This document shows positions 51,866 through 60,179 of a stretch of 64,000 nt of DNA, piece by piece. The notes under the pieces were generated by a model. It was not told the origin of the DNA, did no database searches, and was given only the letters and a program-made list of their open reading frames with translations. Position numbers and translations under genes: made by a program. Source of the stretch: Serratia nevei (GTDB taxonomy: Bacteria > Pseudomonadota > Gammaproteobacteria > Enterobacterales > Enterobacteriaceae). Every line of letters starts with the position of its first letter. Within the stretch, counting starts at the first letter, position 1. The stretch is from assembly GCF_037948395.1 (NCBI RefSeq), contig NZ_CP149940.1:2108001-2172000 (forward strand). Reading direction: 5' to 3'.

Positions 51866-52966
51866 TTACGCCAGGCGCTGTTCGATGATGCCGCCGCCGA
51901 GGCAGATTTCGCCCTGGTAGAACACCGCCGACTGGCCGGGGGTGACGGCGGAGACCGGTTCGTCGAAACGCACTTCGATGCGTTCATCGTCGAGCGGGGT
52001 CACGGTGCAAGGGATATCCTGCTGGCGATAGCGGGTCTTCACCGTGCAGCGGAACGGGCCGCTCAGCGGCAGGCGATCCACCCAGTGCAGCTGCTGCGCG
52101 ATAAGGCCGACGGACATCAGGCGCGGGTGATCGTGCCCCTGCGCGACGACCAGCACGTTGTTGGCCACGTCTTTATCGACCACGTACCACGGATCTTCGC
52201 TGCTGTCTTTCATGCCGCCGATGCCCAGCCCTTTGCGTTGGCCCAGGGTGTGATACATCAGGCCCTGGTGTTCGCCGACGGTCTGGCCGTCAACGCTGAC
52301 GATCGGGCCCGGCTGGGCCGGCAGGTAGCGGCCGAGGAAATCGCGGAACTTGCGTTCGCCGATAAAGCAGATGCCGGTAGAATCTTTCTTCTTGGCGGTG
52401 ACCAGCTCCAGCTGCTCGGCGATGCGGCGCACCTCCGGCTTCTCGAGCTCCCCGACCGGGAACAGGCTTTGCGCCACCTGCTCGTGGCTCAGGGTGTAGA
52501 GGAAGTAGCTCTGATCTTTGTTGCCGTCGACGCCGCGCAGCAGGCGGCTCTTGCCGTCCACGTCCTGGCGGCGCACGTAGTGGCCGGTGGCGATAAAATC
52601 GGCCCCCAGATCTTCGGCGGCGAACTCCAGGAAGGCTTTGAATTTGATCTCTTTATTGCACAGGATGTCCGGGTTCGGCGTGCGGCCGGCCTTGTACTCT
52701 TCCAGGAACAGCTCAAACACGTTGTCCCAGTATTCCGCCGCAAAGTTCACCGTGTGCAGTTCGATGCCCAGCTTGTCGCAGACCGCTTGCGCGTCGGCCA
52801 GATCGGTCGCGGCGGAGCAGTACTCTTCGTCGTCGTCTTCTTCCCAGTTCTTCATGAACAGCCCAGCGACCTGATAGCCCTGTTGCTGTAACAGATAGGC
52901 GGTAACGGAAGAGTCGACGCCGCCGGACATACCGACGATTACTTTTTTCTGGCTGTTGTCTGACAT
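51866..52966 (-). CDS. mnmA: tRNA-specific 2-thiouridylase MnmA
   Basis: The 366-residue enzyme has the PP-loop [15 protein letters not shown], catalytic cysteines in [13 protein letters not shown] and STGICFIGE, and the C-terminal beta-barrel. It installs the 2-thio group of mnm5s2U34 in tRNAs for Lys, Glu and Gln, with sulfur from IscS via the Tus relay. The gene order rluE, nudJ, mnmA matches E. coli apart from the interruptions noted elsewhere. Confidence 0.97.
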   Translation of the reverse strand: MSDNSQKKVIVGMSGGVDSSVTAYLLQQQGYQVAGLFMKNWEEDDDEEYCSAATDLADAQAVCDKLGIELHTVNFAAEYWDNVFELFLEEYKAGRTPNPDILCNKEIKFKAFLEFAAEDLGADFIATGHYVRRQDVDGKSRLLRGVDGNKDQSYFLYTLSHEQVAQSLFPVGELEKPEVRRIAEQLELVTAKKKDSTGICFIGERKFRDFLGRYLPAQPGPIVSVDGQTVGEHQGLMYHTLGQRKGLGIGGMKDSSEDPWYVVDKDVANNVLVVAQGHDHPRLMSVGLIAQQLHWVDRLPLSGPFRCTVKTRYRQQDIPCTVTPLDDERIEVRFDEPVSAVTPGQSAVFYQGEICLGGGIIEQRLA

Positions 52967-53072
52967 GGGGATCTCACGAACTTGAACACGAACCGTGCTG
53001 ATAAAAACAAGCGCAGGATTTTACCACGTTGGCCGCGCCGGCGCACTGTTCATCTTGTGCTGCCCGGCGCCC

Positions 53073-53519
53073 TTAAAACGGCCAGGCGAAGCTGCCGACC
53101 AGCGACAGCGGGTAGCGCTCCGGCTGCTGGTAGCTGCGAATGCTCTCCGCCACCAGCGCGGAACGCAGGTTGGGCGCCTGCAGAATCTCGTCGGCGCTCA
53201 GCCACAGACAGCGATCGATGTCGCTGTCGTGCGGCTCGGTCGGCAGCGGCTGTTCCAGCTCGATAACGAAGCAAAAACGCAGGAACGGCGTGCGATCCGG
53301 CGCGATCCACTGGTGCAGGCGCAGGAACGCCTGCGGCGTGGCGCGGATGCCGGTCTCTTCCCACAGCTCGCGTTCGGCGGCCTGCACCAGCGTCTCGTCG
53401 GCCTCCAGGTGGCCGGCCGGCTGATTCCACAGCGCTTTGCCGTTGATGGTCTCTTCGACCACCAAAAATTTGCCGGCGGCGTGCACTACGCAGGCCACGG
53501 TGACGTGCGGTTTGAACAT
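53073..53519 (-). CDS. nudJ: Nudix phosphatase NudJ
   Basis: The 148-residue Nudix hydrolase has the full Nudix box ([14 protein letters not shown] then RELWEETGI). E. coli NudJ acts on HMP-PP, a thiamine intermediate, and on nucleoside tri- and diphosphates. The ATG at 53519 ([16 protein letters not shown]) follows AAGGAGAG; the frame extends upstream into the neighbouring gene but without support. It starts 14 bases after the LprI-like gene stops, so the two may be co-transcribed. Confidence 0.95.
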   Translation of the reverse strand: MFKPHVTVACVVHAAGKFLVVEETINGKALWNQPAGHLEADETLVQAAERELWEETGIRATPQAFLRLHQWIAPDRTPFLRFCFVIELEQPLPTEPHDSDIDRCLWLSADEILQAPNLRSALVAESIRSYQQPERYPLSLVGSFAWPF

Positions 53520-53533
53520 GCGCTCTCCTTTCC

Positions 53534-53872
53534 TTACAGCGGTTTGTCGATACGTCGGTAGATGTCGTCCAGCTCGGCGATGCGGGTGCGGTAGCTTTGC
53601 AGCAGGCAGGCGGTATCGCCGCCGCACCGCTGGCGTTTTGTCAGCCAGGCCTGCTGGCTGTCCTGCATCGCGCCGCGCGCGCCCATGGCGAACAGGCCGC
53701 GCAGGAATTGGTACTTGGTAGCCATTTGCACGTCCAGATCGTTCAGCGTGCGGTTGGCGCAGATGGCTTGCTCATCGCGGTTTGCCGCCTTGGCGCAGTC
53801 GAAGCTGGCGGCCTGGGTGGCGAACGGGGCCGCCAGAGCGGCGAGCAGCAGCGCGATCGGCGTGTATTTCAT
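53534..53872 (-). CDS. LprI-like (DUF1311) secreted protein
   Basis: The 112-residue precursor has a signal peptide ([22 protein letters not shown]) followed by the DUF1311/LprI N-terminal pattern [32 protein letters not shown] and a second cysteine pair (RCGGDTAC). The ATG at 53872 follows GGAGG. Members include lysozyme-inhibitor-like LprI, so a periplasmic envelope role is possible. It is inserted between rluE and nudJ, which are adjacent in E. coli. Confidence 0.85.
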   Translation of the reverse strand: MKYTPIALLLAALAAPFATQAASFDCAKAANRDEQAICANRTLNDLDVQMATKYQFLRGLFAMGARGAMQDSQQAWLTKRQRCGGDTACLLQSYRTRIAELDDIYRRIDKPL

Positions 53873-53894
53873 GGCGCCTCCATCAGTTATCGGT

Positions 53895-54521
53895 CTACAG
53901 GGAATCGATGCTTTTCCATTCACCAGGCTGCAGTGAACCCAGCGAAAGATTACCCATACTGTAGCGAATCAGGCGCAGGGTAGGGAACCCGATATGCGCC
54001 GTCATGCGACGCACCTGGCGGTTTCGCCCTTCATACAGGGTGATTTTCAGCCAGCTGGTGGGGATGGATTTACGTTCGCGGATCGGTGGGTTGCGCGGCC
54101 ACAGCCACTGCGGTTCGGCCACCAGCTCCACCCCGGCGGGCAGCGTGGGGCCGTCTTTCAGCGTAACGCCGCTGCGCAATGGCGCCAGATCGCTCTCCTG
54201 CGGCGCGCCCTCGACCTGCACATAATAGATTTTGCCGGTGCGCTTCCCCGGCTGGGTGAGCTGCGCCTGCAGCTGGCCGTCGTTGGTCAGCACCAGCAGC
54301 CCTTCACTGTCGCGATCCAGGCGCCCGGCGGCGTAAACGTCGGGGAAGGGGATGTACGCTTTCAGCGTGGCGCGGCCGGCTTCGTCGGTGAACTGCGGCA
54401 ACACGTCGAAGGGCTTGTTGAATAACACAATTCGGCGCGGCCCTTTCGGCGCGGCAGGTTTGGCGGCATTCGGCTTGCTGAATCGTTTAACGTTGTGATT
54501 TCTAACAGAGAATTTTTTCAT
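53895..54521 (-). CDS. rluE: 23S rRNA pseudouridine(2457) synthase RluE
   Basis: The 208-residue RsuA-family enzyme has the catalytic Asp in [19 protein letters not shown] and the motif [29 protein letters not shown]. As in RluE there is no S4 domain; instead a basic N-terminal tail ([14 protein letters not shown]). It makes pseudouridine 2457 in 23S rRNA. I use the ATG at 54521. It is divergent from icd as in E. coli. Confidence 0.95.
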   Translation of the reverse strand: MKKFSVRNHNVKRFSKPNAAKPAAPKGPRRIVLFNKPFDVLPQFTDEAGRATLKAYIPFPDVYAAGRLDRDSEGLLVLTNDGQLQAQLTQPGKRTGKIYYVQVEGAPQESDLAPLRSGVTLKDGPTLPAGVELVAEPQWLWPRNPPIRERKSIPTSWLKITLYEGRNRQVRRMTAHIGFPTLRLIRYSMGNLSLGSLQPGEWKSIDSL

Positions 54522-54572
54522 AACAGTTGAGATTACGGATGATAAGCGCATTATAACCGAATCCGTTTCGGA

Positions 54573-54601
54573 TTGGCGCGGACCGAATATTCAAGTAGTA
54601 T
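54573..54601 (+). promoter_or_regulatory. Candidate sigma-70 promoter of icd
   Basis: TTGGCG (54573-54578) and TAGTAT (54596-54601) are separated by 17 bases, each matching 4 of 6 consensus positions, about 45 bases before the icd ribosome site. Confidence 0.5.
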
Positions 54602-54652
54602 CTACACGCATCTTACAAAGCATTAACAAAATTGCGCTTGAAGGAGAGGTTG

Positions 54653-55906
54653 ATGGAAAGCAAAGTAGTTGTTCCGGCAGAAGGTAAAAAAATCACGGTT
54701 GACGCCCAGGGTAAACTGGTTGTTCCTCATAACCCGATCATCCCGTTCATCGAAGGCGACGGCATCGGCGTTGACGTGACTCCTGCCATGATCCACGTGG
54801 TTGATGCGGCCGTTAAAAAGGCTTACCACGGCGAACGTAAAATCTCCTGGATGGAAATCTACACCGGCGAAAAATCTACCCACGTTTACGGTAAAGACGT
54901 GTGGCTGCCGGACGAAACTCTGGACCTGATCCGCGACTACCGCGTCGCCATCAAAGGCCCCCTGACCACCCCGGTCGGCGGCGGCATCCGTTCTCTGAAC
55001 GTGGCCCTGCGCCAGCAGCTGGACCTGTACGTGTGCCTGCGCCCGGTGCGTTACTACCAGGGCACCCCAAGCCCGGTGAAACAGCCTGAGCTGACCGACA
55101 TGGTGATCTTCCGCGAAAACGCCGAAGACATCTACGCCGGCATCGAGTGGAAAGCCGGCTCCGCCGAAGCGGACAAAGTGATCAAATTCCTGCGCGACGA
55201 AATGGGCGTGAAGAAAATCCGCTTCCCAGAGCAATGCGGTATCGGCGTGAAGCCATGCTCCGAAGAAGGGACCAAGCGTCTGGTGCGTGCGGCGATCGAA
55301 TACGCCATCACCAACGACCGTGACTCTGTGACCCTGGTTCACAAAGGCAACATCATGAAGTTCACCGAAGGTGCCTTCAAGGATTGGGGCTATGAGCTGG
55401 CGCGCGAAGAGTTCGGCGGCGAGCTGATCGACGGCGGCCCATGGCTGAAGATCAAGAACCCGAACACCGGCAAAGAGATCGTGGTTAAAGACGTGATCGC
55501 CGACGCCTTCCTGCAGCAGATCCTGCTGCGCCCGGCGGAATACGACGTAATCGCCTGTATGAACCTGAACGGCGACTACATCTCCGACGCCCTGGCGGCC
55601 CAGGTCGGCGGCATCGGCATCGCGCCGGGCGCCAACATCGGCTCCGACTGCGCGCTGTTCGAAGCGACTCACGGTACTGCGCCGAAGTACGCCGGCCAGG
55701 ACAAAGTGAACCCAGGCTCCATCATCCTGTCTGCAGAGATGATGCTGCGCCACATGGGCTGGTTCGAAGCGGCTGACCTGATCGTTAAGGGCATGGAAGG
55801 CGCCATCGCTGCCAAGACCGTGACCTATGACTTCGAACGCCTGATGGAAGGCGCTAAGCTGCTGAAATGCTCAGAGTTTGGCGACGCTATCGTTAAACAC
55901 ATGTAA
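54653..55906 (+). CDS. icd: Isocitrate dehydrogenase (NADP+)
   Basis: The 417-residue enzyme converts isocitrate to 2-oxoglutarate in the TCA cycle. It closely matches E. coli Icd (one residue longer). The regulatory phosphorylation serine targeted by AceK is Ser114 in [13 protein letters not shown], and the C-terminal half has the Mg-isocitrate residues ([33 protein letters not shown]). AAGGAG precedes the ATG at 54653. The intact 3' end shows no sign of phage integration, for which icd is a known site. Confidence 0.98.
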   Translation: MESKVVVPAEGKKITVDAQGKLVVPHNPIIPFIEGDGIGVDVTPAMIHVVDAAVKKAYHGERKISWMEIYTGEKSTHVYGKDVWLPDETLDLIRDYRVAIKGPLTTPVGGGIRSLNVALRQQLDLYVCLRPVRYYQGTPSPVKQPELTDMVIFRENAEDIYAGIEWKAGSAEADKVIKFLRDEMGVKKIRFPEQCGIGVKPCSEEGTKRLVRAAIEYAITNDRDSVTLVHKGNIMKFTEGAFKDWGYELAREEFGGELIDGGPWLKIKNPNTGKEIVVKDVIADAFLQQILLRPAEYDVIACMNLNGDYISDALAAQVGGIGIAPGANIGSDCALFEATHGTAPKYAGQDKVNPGSIILSAEMMLRHMGWFEAADLIVKGMEGAIAAKTVTYDFERLMEGAKLLKCSEFGDAIVKHM

Positions 55907-55930
55907 GTGTGTTCAGCGCTTGAATGAGAG

Positions 55931-55957
55931 CGGGAGCCTTAGGGCTCCCGTTTTTTT
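55931..55957 (+). terminator. Rho-independent terminator after icd
   Basis: CGGGAGCC and GGCTCCCG pair around a four-base loop, followed by seven T residues, 25 bases beyond the icd stop codon. Confidence 0.95.
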
Positions 55958-55990
55958 ATTGTTCAAATATGAGTGAGGTATCGGACAGGC

Positions 55991-56446
55991 TCAGCGAGCG
56001 GCGTTAGCCGATTCACGTACGACCAGCACCGGGCAATTGGCGTGGCGGACGACGGCGGTGGCATTGGAGCCGAGGAGGTAAGTGATCGCAGAAGGGCGGT
56101 TGGAACCCATCACGATAATCTCCGCGTTAAGCGCATCAGCGAGTTCCAGGATCTGATCTTTAGGATCGCCGACGGCAACGTGCGTGGTCACTCTATCTTC
56201 AGGCACGCTGAATTGTTTTGCCGCTTTTGCCAGCCCCTCGGTCGCTAGCGCAATGGTTTCGTCTTTGGTTTCTATCGCCGCCGTGGCGGCAAAGCCGAAA
56301 GCGGCGTAGGTGGCGCGCGACGGGATCACCGCCAGGAAATGGACGTGGGAGTCTTCGAGCCTGGCGAGCGCGTTGACATGCGGGATGACCTGCTGTGTTA
56401 ATTCCGGCTCGGTAATATCCACGGGAACCAAGATAGTTTTATACAT
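55991..56446 (-). CDS. Universal stress protein, UspF-like
   Basis: The 151-residue protein starts MYKTILVPVDITEPELTQQVIPHVN and ends TYLLGSNATAVVRHANCPVLVVRE, the UspF/UspG type of the family with the ATP-binding loop G-S-N-R-P...LLGSNAT. Usp proteins accumulate under starvation or stress, and UspF affects fimbriae and adhesion in E. coli. It is convergent with icd. Confidence 0.9.
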   Translation of the reverse strand: MYKTILVPVDITEPELTQQVIPHVNALARLEDSHVHFLAVIPSRATYAAFGFAATAAIETKDETIALATEGLAKAAKQFSVPEDRVTTHVAVGDPKDQILELADALNAEIIVMGSNRPSAITYLLGSNATAVVRHANCPVLVVRESANAAR

Positions 56447-56613
56447 ACTCCCTCCTTATCGTTATCAAAAAACTCCACTTTTTGGATTATAGCTGCTTGA
56501 TGCAGGGAAAGGAGAGATCCCTATGGCAAACCTGAGAACGTTGGCGCTAAATGTCAGGTGTTTATCGGCGTTATCGTTAAATTCACGCAAGCACGCCGGT
56601 TTTTTTGAGTAGA

Positions 56614-56634
56614 AAGGGAGCCATTGGCTCCCTT
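56614..56634 (-). terminator. Hairpin terminator after the YgdI/YgdR pair
   Basis: AAGGGAGCC and GGCTCCCTT pair around a three-base loop, about 30 bases after the last stop codon of the minus-strand lipoprotein pair. Confidence 0.6.
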
Positions 56635-56663
56635 GGTTTTAGCTGGCTAAGGTTATCGAAATC

Positions 56664-56891
56664 TTAATGAGGGATCTCTGAAACCTCTTTGACTTCCGTC
56701 TTGTTGATTTGCTGTTTAACGCCATTGGCGTCGGTATAACCGATCAACCCGGCAGCGGTTTCTTTCGGCTTGCCGTCACTGATGAGCGTTCGACCGTCGT
56801 GGGTATGGATGGCGTAGCTGGTGCGTGTGCAGCCTGACAGTGCGGCGATGGCAACCAGGGCGATCGCGGGAAGAACAAGCGTTTTTTTCAT
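56664..56891 (-). CDS. YgdI/YgdR-family lipoprotein
   Basis: The 75-residue precursor has a lipobox LSGC (Cys about 21) after a short signal peptide, then the YgdI/YgdR motif: YAIHTHDGRTLISDGKPKETAAGLIGYTDANGVKQQINKTEVKEV. Residue +2 after Cys is Thr, so outer-membrane sorting is expected. It lies 12 bases after a paralogous gene on the same strand. Function of the family is unknown. Confidence 0.88.
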   Translation of the reverse strand: MKKTLVLPAIALVAIAALSGCTRTSYAIHTHDGRTLISDGKPKETAAGLIGYTDANGVKQQINKTEVKEVSEIPH

Positions 56892-56903
56892 TTGTAGCTC
56901 CTT

Positions 56904-57137
56904 TTAGTTATCCAACTCACTCATGTTTGCAATCTGATCTCGATTGATCTGTTCCGTTTTGCCCGTTTCTGCATTTCGATAGGAGACTAACCCGGTATCA
57001 TTATCGACCTGAGGCTTGCCGTCGGTGACAATGGTCTTGCCATCCGTTGTTTTGATCGCCTGATTGGAAGCGCAGCCCGCTATGAACATCACCGTAGTCG
57101 CAGTAAGAAGCGCGGCAAAGAGTCGTTTACTTTTCAT
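56904..57137 (-). CDS. YgdI/YgdR-family lipoprotein (paralogue)
   Basis: The 77-residue precursor starts at 57137 (MKSKRLFAALLTATTVMF); an ATG three codons earlier overlaps the ribosome site (CAGGA) and is less likely. Lipobox IAGC is followed by ASNQAIKTTDGKTIVTDGKPQVDNDTGLVSYRNAETGKTEQINRDQI, the same domain as the downstream gene. The two form a tandem pair, probably one transcript. Confidence 0.88.
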   Translation of the reverse strand: MKSKRLFAALLTATTVMFIAGCASNQAIKTTDGKTIVTDGKPQVDNDTGLVSYRNAETGKTEQINRDQIANMSELDN

Positions 57138-57497
57138 ACTTACCATCCTGGTTACTTAAATGAATTTAATAGCAGGAAAGTAAGTATAGGCAGAATCTCC
57201 AGATTGTTAGCGTTGAAACGCTTTTAATGCGATAAAAAATTAAGAATTTCTTAATTTATTGATGGGGTGATTGATCGCTCGGATAACAACGTTATCGATA
57301 GGTCAAAGTTCGCAGACGTACTGCCCGGCGAGGGCGCTATGGCTTCATGTCATCATCGGCCCAAGATACTCCGCATGCCGATGCTTGATGCTAACAATGT
57401 CTCTGGTGGTTGGGTGTTAATTCTGTATAAGTATTCACCGGGGATCTTTTTGAATACAACGTTGATTCGGCTGATAATCATCCATAAGGACAGGGAT
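57138..57497. promoter_or_regulatory. Divergent region before the TolA-domain lipoprotein
   Basis: The 360 bases hold no supported gene. The AT-rich half contains AGCGTT/AACGCT (57209-57222) and a perfect 19-base palindrome AATTAAGAATTTCTTAATT (57238-57256) that looks like an operator. A TATAAG hexamer near 57427 could be the -10 for the downstream gene. Confidence 0.4.
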
Positions 57498-57938
57498 ATG
57501 AAAATAACGCATTCAGGCTACAAAACCGGCATCGCGATACTATTGGCGGCGATGACCGCGCTGACGTTAACGGGGTGTGCCAAGAGTACTGCCCCCAGCC
57601 AAAACGATACGGCGAATAAAGAGGTCGATGATCTTTTCGCCAACCTTGGCGACCCAAAGACGCCGGCGCCGGGAAAAGAGAAATTACATTACATGACTCA
57701 GGTGCAAGCTGAGATTCAACGCCATTTAAAAGACGCCGCCACTTACTCAGGCCAACGCTGTACATTGCGTATCACGCTGGCGCCGGACGGCATGCCAGTC
57801 GGTGTTCGAACTGAAGGTGGCGATCCGGATCTTTGCCGTGCCGCCATGAAGGCGGTTGCCGATGCGCGTCTGCCTAAGCCGCCAACGGCAGAGGTCCATA
57901 ATGCGTTCCAAATTATCACGTTGGAATTTCGCCCGTAG
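57498..57938 (+). CDS. Lipoprotein with stand-alone TolA C-terminal domain
   Basis: The 146-residue precursor has signal peptide and lipobox LTGC (Cys27), a short linker (KSTAPSQNDTANKEVDDLF), then from about residue 60 a domain like TolA domain III: YMTQVQAEIQRHLKDAATYSG, CTLRITLAPDGMPVGVRTEGGDPDLC, ARLPKPPTAEVHNAFQIITLEFRP. The two cysteines of the TolAIII disulfide are kept. TolA itself is anchored by a membrane helix and a long helical stalk; both are absent here. AAGGA precedes the ATG at 57498. Role unknown; it could compete with or support TolA-TolB/Pal contacts, or act in colicin or phage sensitivity. Confidence 0.85.
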   Translation: MKITHSGYKTGIAILLAAMTALTLTGCAKSTAPSQNDTANKEVDDLFANLGDPKTPAPGKEKLHYMTQVQAEIQRHLKDAATYSGQRCTLRITLAPDGMPVGVRTEGGDPDLCRAAMKAVADARLPKPPTAEVHNAFQIITLEFRP

Positions 57939-57969
57939 TGAATAAGCAACGCTGTTTCTGTGCAACGCT

Positions 57970-57994
57970 ATCCCGGTCAAGGCCGGGATTTTTT
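57970..57994 (+). terminator. Terminator after the TolA-domain lipoprotein
   Basis: ATCCCGG and CCGGGAT pair around a six-base loop, followed by a T-run, 32 bases after the stop codon. Confidence 0.85.
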
Positions 57995-58089
57995 ATTGCC
58001 GTCACTCTGCGTTAATGGGTGAAAATCACTAAAGCCATTGATGAATGGTGACGATAAACGTTAAAACCCCTGATTATAAAAGAGTGGCA

Positions 58090-58992
58090 ATGCGTTTTTT
58101 CTGGGTCAACATCGGTGGCAGCGTCGCGGAAGTTTTGAAGGGCGAATTTCTGTGGGCGCCGCAATATGGAATAAATAAGACTGGGCACATGTTTAAGCCT
58201 GCCGGGTGGGAAACGGTCAAAAAAGTCAAAGAGGGTGACCTGATTTTTTGCCACAAGGGTAGGAAGATTATCGGCGTGGCGACAGCGGTACGCGATGCTT
58301 ACTCTGCACCGCGGCCTGAGCATCGGGTCGCGGGACCGCGGCATATTGCGGGTACCCAAGTCGATTTGGAACTGACGCGTCTTGAACTACCTATTGATGT
58401 TTCCCTTTTTAATCAGGCGTTCATGCGCATGCACAACCCGACTTGCCTTCCGCGCGTTTTTAATAAGACAGGCGGATGCACCGAAAACTATATGTGCGAG
58501 ATCCCCGCACCGGCAGCCGCGTTGATCGCCAGTTTTATCTCGGAAAATCTCTCTATCAACTTCCATGCGGATACCGTCGAAATCACCAAAGAGATCGGTG
58601 GTGAGCAAGCAACGGTGATTCAGGCGCGGATTGGGCATGGCCCCTATCGCGATAAAATGTTTAAGCGGTGGGGAAACCGGTGCGCCGTCACGGGGATTGC
58701 GGAGCCGTCTATTCTCATTGCCTCTCACATCGTTGCCTGGTCGATTGCGACCTCAGAAGAAAAAGTGGATCCGCACAATGGTCTGCCGTTAATCCCCAAT
58801 CTGGACAAGCTGTTCGATCGCGGCATGATCAGTTTTGCCGATGATGGACGTTTGCTGTATTCACGGACGATGAGCGGTTTGTTATGCGAGCTAAGGATCC
58901 CGTTGGACGCCAACATTAGCGGGTTGTCTGAAAAGAACAGAGCTTACCTGCGGCGGCATCGAGCGAGATGGGGGTTTGAAGTAGAGCCCTGA
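58090..58992 (+). CDS. EVE-like/HNH protein, candidate modification-dependent restriction enzyme
   Basis: The 300-residue protein has two parts. Residues 1-130 (MRFFWVNIGGSVAEVLKGEFLWAP, AGWETVKKVKEGDLIFCHKGRKIIGVATAVRDAYSAP) look like an EVE/PUA-like fold used by type IV restriction enzymes to read modified cytosine. Residues 196-255 form an HNH_2 nuclease: CAVTGIAEPSILIASHIVAW, DPHNGLPLIPNLDKLFDRGMISF, with the first His (ASHI) and Asn (HNG) present. The start could be 15 codons earlier at 58045, but 58090 fits the domain edge and has a GAG ribosome motif. The gene is AT-richer than its neighbours, single, and has no methylase beside it. Function is inferred from domains. Confidence 0.8.
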   Translation: MRFFWVNIGGSVAEVLKGEFLWAPQYGINKTGHMFKPAGWETVKKVKEGDLIFCHKGRKIIGVATAVRDAYSAPRPEHRVAGPRHIAGTQVDLELTRLELPIDVSLFNQAFMRMHNPTCLPRVFNKTGGCTENYMCEIPAPAAALIASFISENLSINFHADTVEITKEIGGEQATVIQARIGHGPYRDKMFKRWGNRCAVTGIAEPSILIASHIVAWSIATSEEKVDPHNGLPLIPNLDKLFDRGMISFADDGRLLYSRTMSGLLCELRIPLDANISGLSEKNRAYLRRHRARWGFEVEP

Positions 58993-59021
58993 TGCAGGTT
59001 TGCAAATCAGGGCCGGCGCTC

Positions 59022-59312
59022 CTACCGATACATCATCGCGCTCACGCGCTCGGCCCGATCTTTAAAGCCGTTGCTGCGCATCGTTACCACATAGTAGCGA
59101 TAGTGATGTTTCTGTGCGTATTCGCGCACCAGGTCTTCGGCGAACAGGCCGCTGAAGGTGACGGTGGTGACGAACGTCAGCCCTTTCACTTCGTAGGTGC
59201 TGATCTCTTGCGGGGTGCCGATATACGGCGGCGGGAACACGGTTTTGTGGAACTGGCAGCCCGTCAGCAGCAGGGTAAACAGCAGGGTGGCGGAGATTTG
59301 CGGGATTCTCAT
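59022..59312 (-). CDS. Small lipoprotein of unknown function
   Basis: The 96-residue precursor has lipobox LLTGC (Cys19) and the mature sequence QFHKTVFPPPYIGTPQEISTYEVKG...EYAQKHHYRYYVVTMRSNGFKDRAERVSAMMYR. I recognise no named family. It should be acylated and sorted to the outer membrane (Gln at +2). It is convergent with the EVE-HNH gene and divergent from a GNAT gene. Confidence 0.75.
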   Translation of the reverse strand: MRIPQISATLLFTLLLTGCQFHKTVFPPPYIGTPQEISTYEVKGLTFVTTVTFSGLFAEDLVREYAQKHHYRYYVVTMRSNGFKDRAERVSAMMYR

Positions 59313-59458
59313 CGGGAAATGCTTTCCTTCCTTGGCGTGGGTTCTAGTAACTCTATAATAGGATTACAAAATTCGGCGGGGATGTAAAAGTTATCCCGCT
59401 TCGGTTGCCGTTTCGTTGAAGCGGTGTCGCCGTCACTCATAAGCATGAGGGGGTAAAC

Positions 59459-59878
59459 ATGTTTGTTCGTCTTGCCACTGAAACCGATGCCGCAGCCCTG
59501 ATCGCCCTCGACAGCGTCGCCGAATACGAGCCGCAGCGCGCGGCGCAGATCCGCGCCTGGTGCGGGCAGGGCATCTGTTATCTTGCCGAGGAACAGGGCA
59601 TGGTGATGGGCTACGGCGTGCTGCACTATCACTTCTTCGGCTGCGGCTTTATCGAGATGCTGGTGGTTGGCGAGCGCTATCGTCGCCGGGGCGTCGGGCT
59701 GGTGCTGATTACGGCGTTGAAGTCCCACTGTCGGCACCCGAAGCTGTTCACCTCCACCAATCGCTCCAACCTGCCGATGCAGCGGCTGCTGTTGAACGCC
59801 GGGTTTGTCGCCAGCGGCCAGATTGACAATCTCGATGACGGCGATCCGGAGCAGGTCTTTTTTATCCCGGCGCGCTAA
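59459..59878 (+). CDS. GNAT-family N-acetyltransferase
   Basis: The 139-residue protein has the acetyl-CoA motif IEMLVVGERYRRRGVGLVLITAL with RRRGVG, plus KLFTSTNRSNLPMQRLLLNAGFVASGQIDNLDDGDPEQVFFIPAR. GAGGGG precedes the ATG. Substrate unknown; the C-terminal pattern resembles small-molecule amine acetyltransferases. Its stop overlaps the convergent small gene by 4 bases. Confidence 0.87.
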   Translation: MFVRLATETDAAALIALDSVAEYEPQRAAQIRAWCGQGICYLAEEQGMVMGYGVLHYHFFGCGFIEMLVVGERYRRRGVGLVLITALKSHCRHPKLFTSTNRSNLPMQRLLLNAGFVASGQIDNLDDGDPEQVFFIPAR

Positions 59879-60087
59879 TACAGCCGGACATCGACCGCCT
59901 GCTGTTGCAGCCAGGTGCTGACGTAGCCATAAGCGGCATAGAAGGCCAGCAGCGCGAAGAGCAGCACGGAAAGCGAGGCCAAAAACTTGACGTCGCCGTG
60001 CTTCGACAGCTGATAAGCGCAATAGAGAAAGGCCATCAGGCACAGCAGAGTGAAGGCGATAGCCAGCGTGGCGTAAAAAATAAGCAT
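59875..60087 (-). CDS. Small membrane protein of unknown function
   Basis: The 70-residue product (MLIFYATLAIAFTLLCLMAFLYCAYQLSKHGDVKF...) has two hydrophobic helices at about residues 3-26 and 35-55 joined by a short polar loop, then a polar tail. The ribosome site is weak. It overlaps the end of the convergent GNAT gene by 4 bases. I recognise no family. Confidence 0.6.
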   Translation of the reverse strand: MLIFYATLAIAFTLLCLMAFLYCAYQLSKHGDVKFLASLSVLLFALLAFYAAYGYVSTWLQQQAVDVRLY

Positions 60088-60133
60088 AACGAAACCCGTT
60101 CTTCCTTGTAAGCACGGCAAGGATACCACAGAC

Positions 60134-60157
60134 AAAAAAGGGGCCCAATTGGGCCCC
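60134..60157 (-). terminator. Terminator after the AI-2E transporter gene
   Basis: The 18-base palindrome GGGGCCCAATTGGGCCCC (60140-60157) is followed on the minus strand by six T residues, 23 bases beyond the stop codon of the gene at 60180. Confidence 0.88.
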
Positions 60158-60179
60158 GGTGTGATTCGCTGCGAGAGTG

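Noticed and set aside
55700..55930. Phage or element insertion at the 3' end of icd
   Set aside because: The icd end is intact, followed at once by a normal terminator, with no duplicate icd fragment or integrase nearby.
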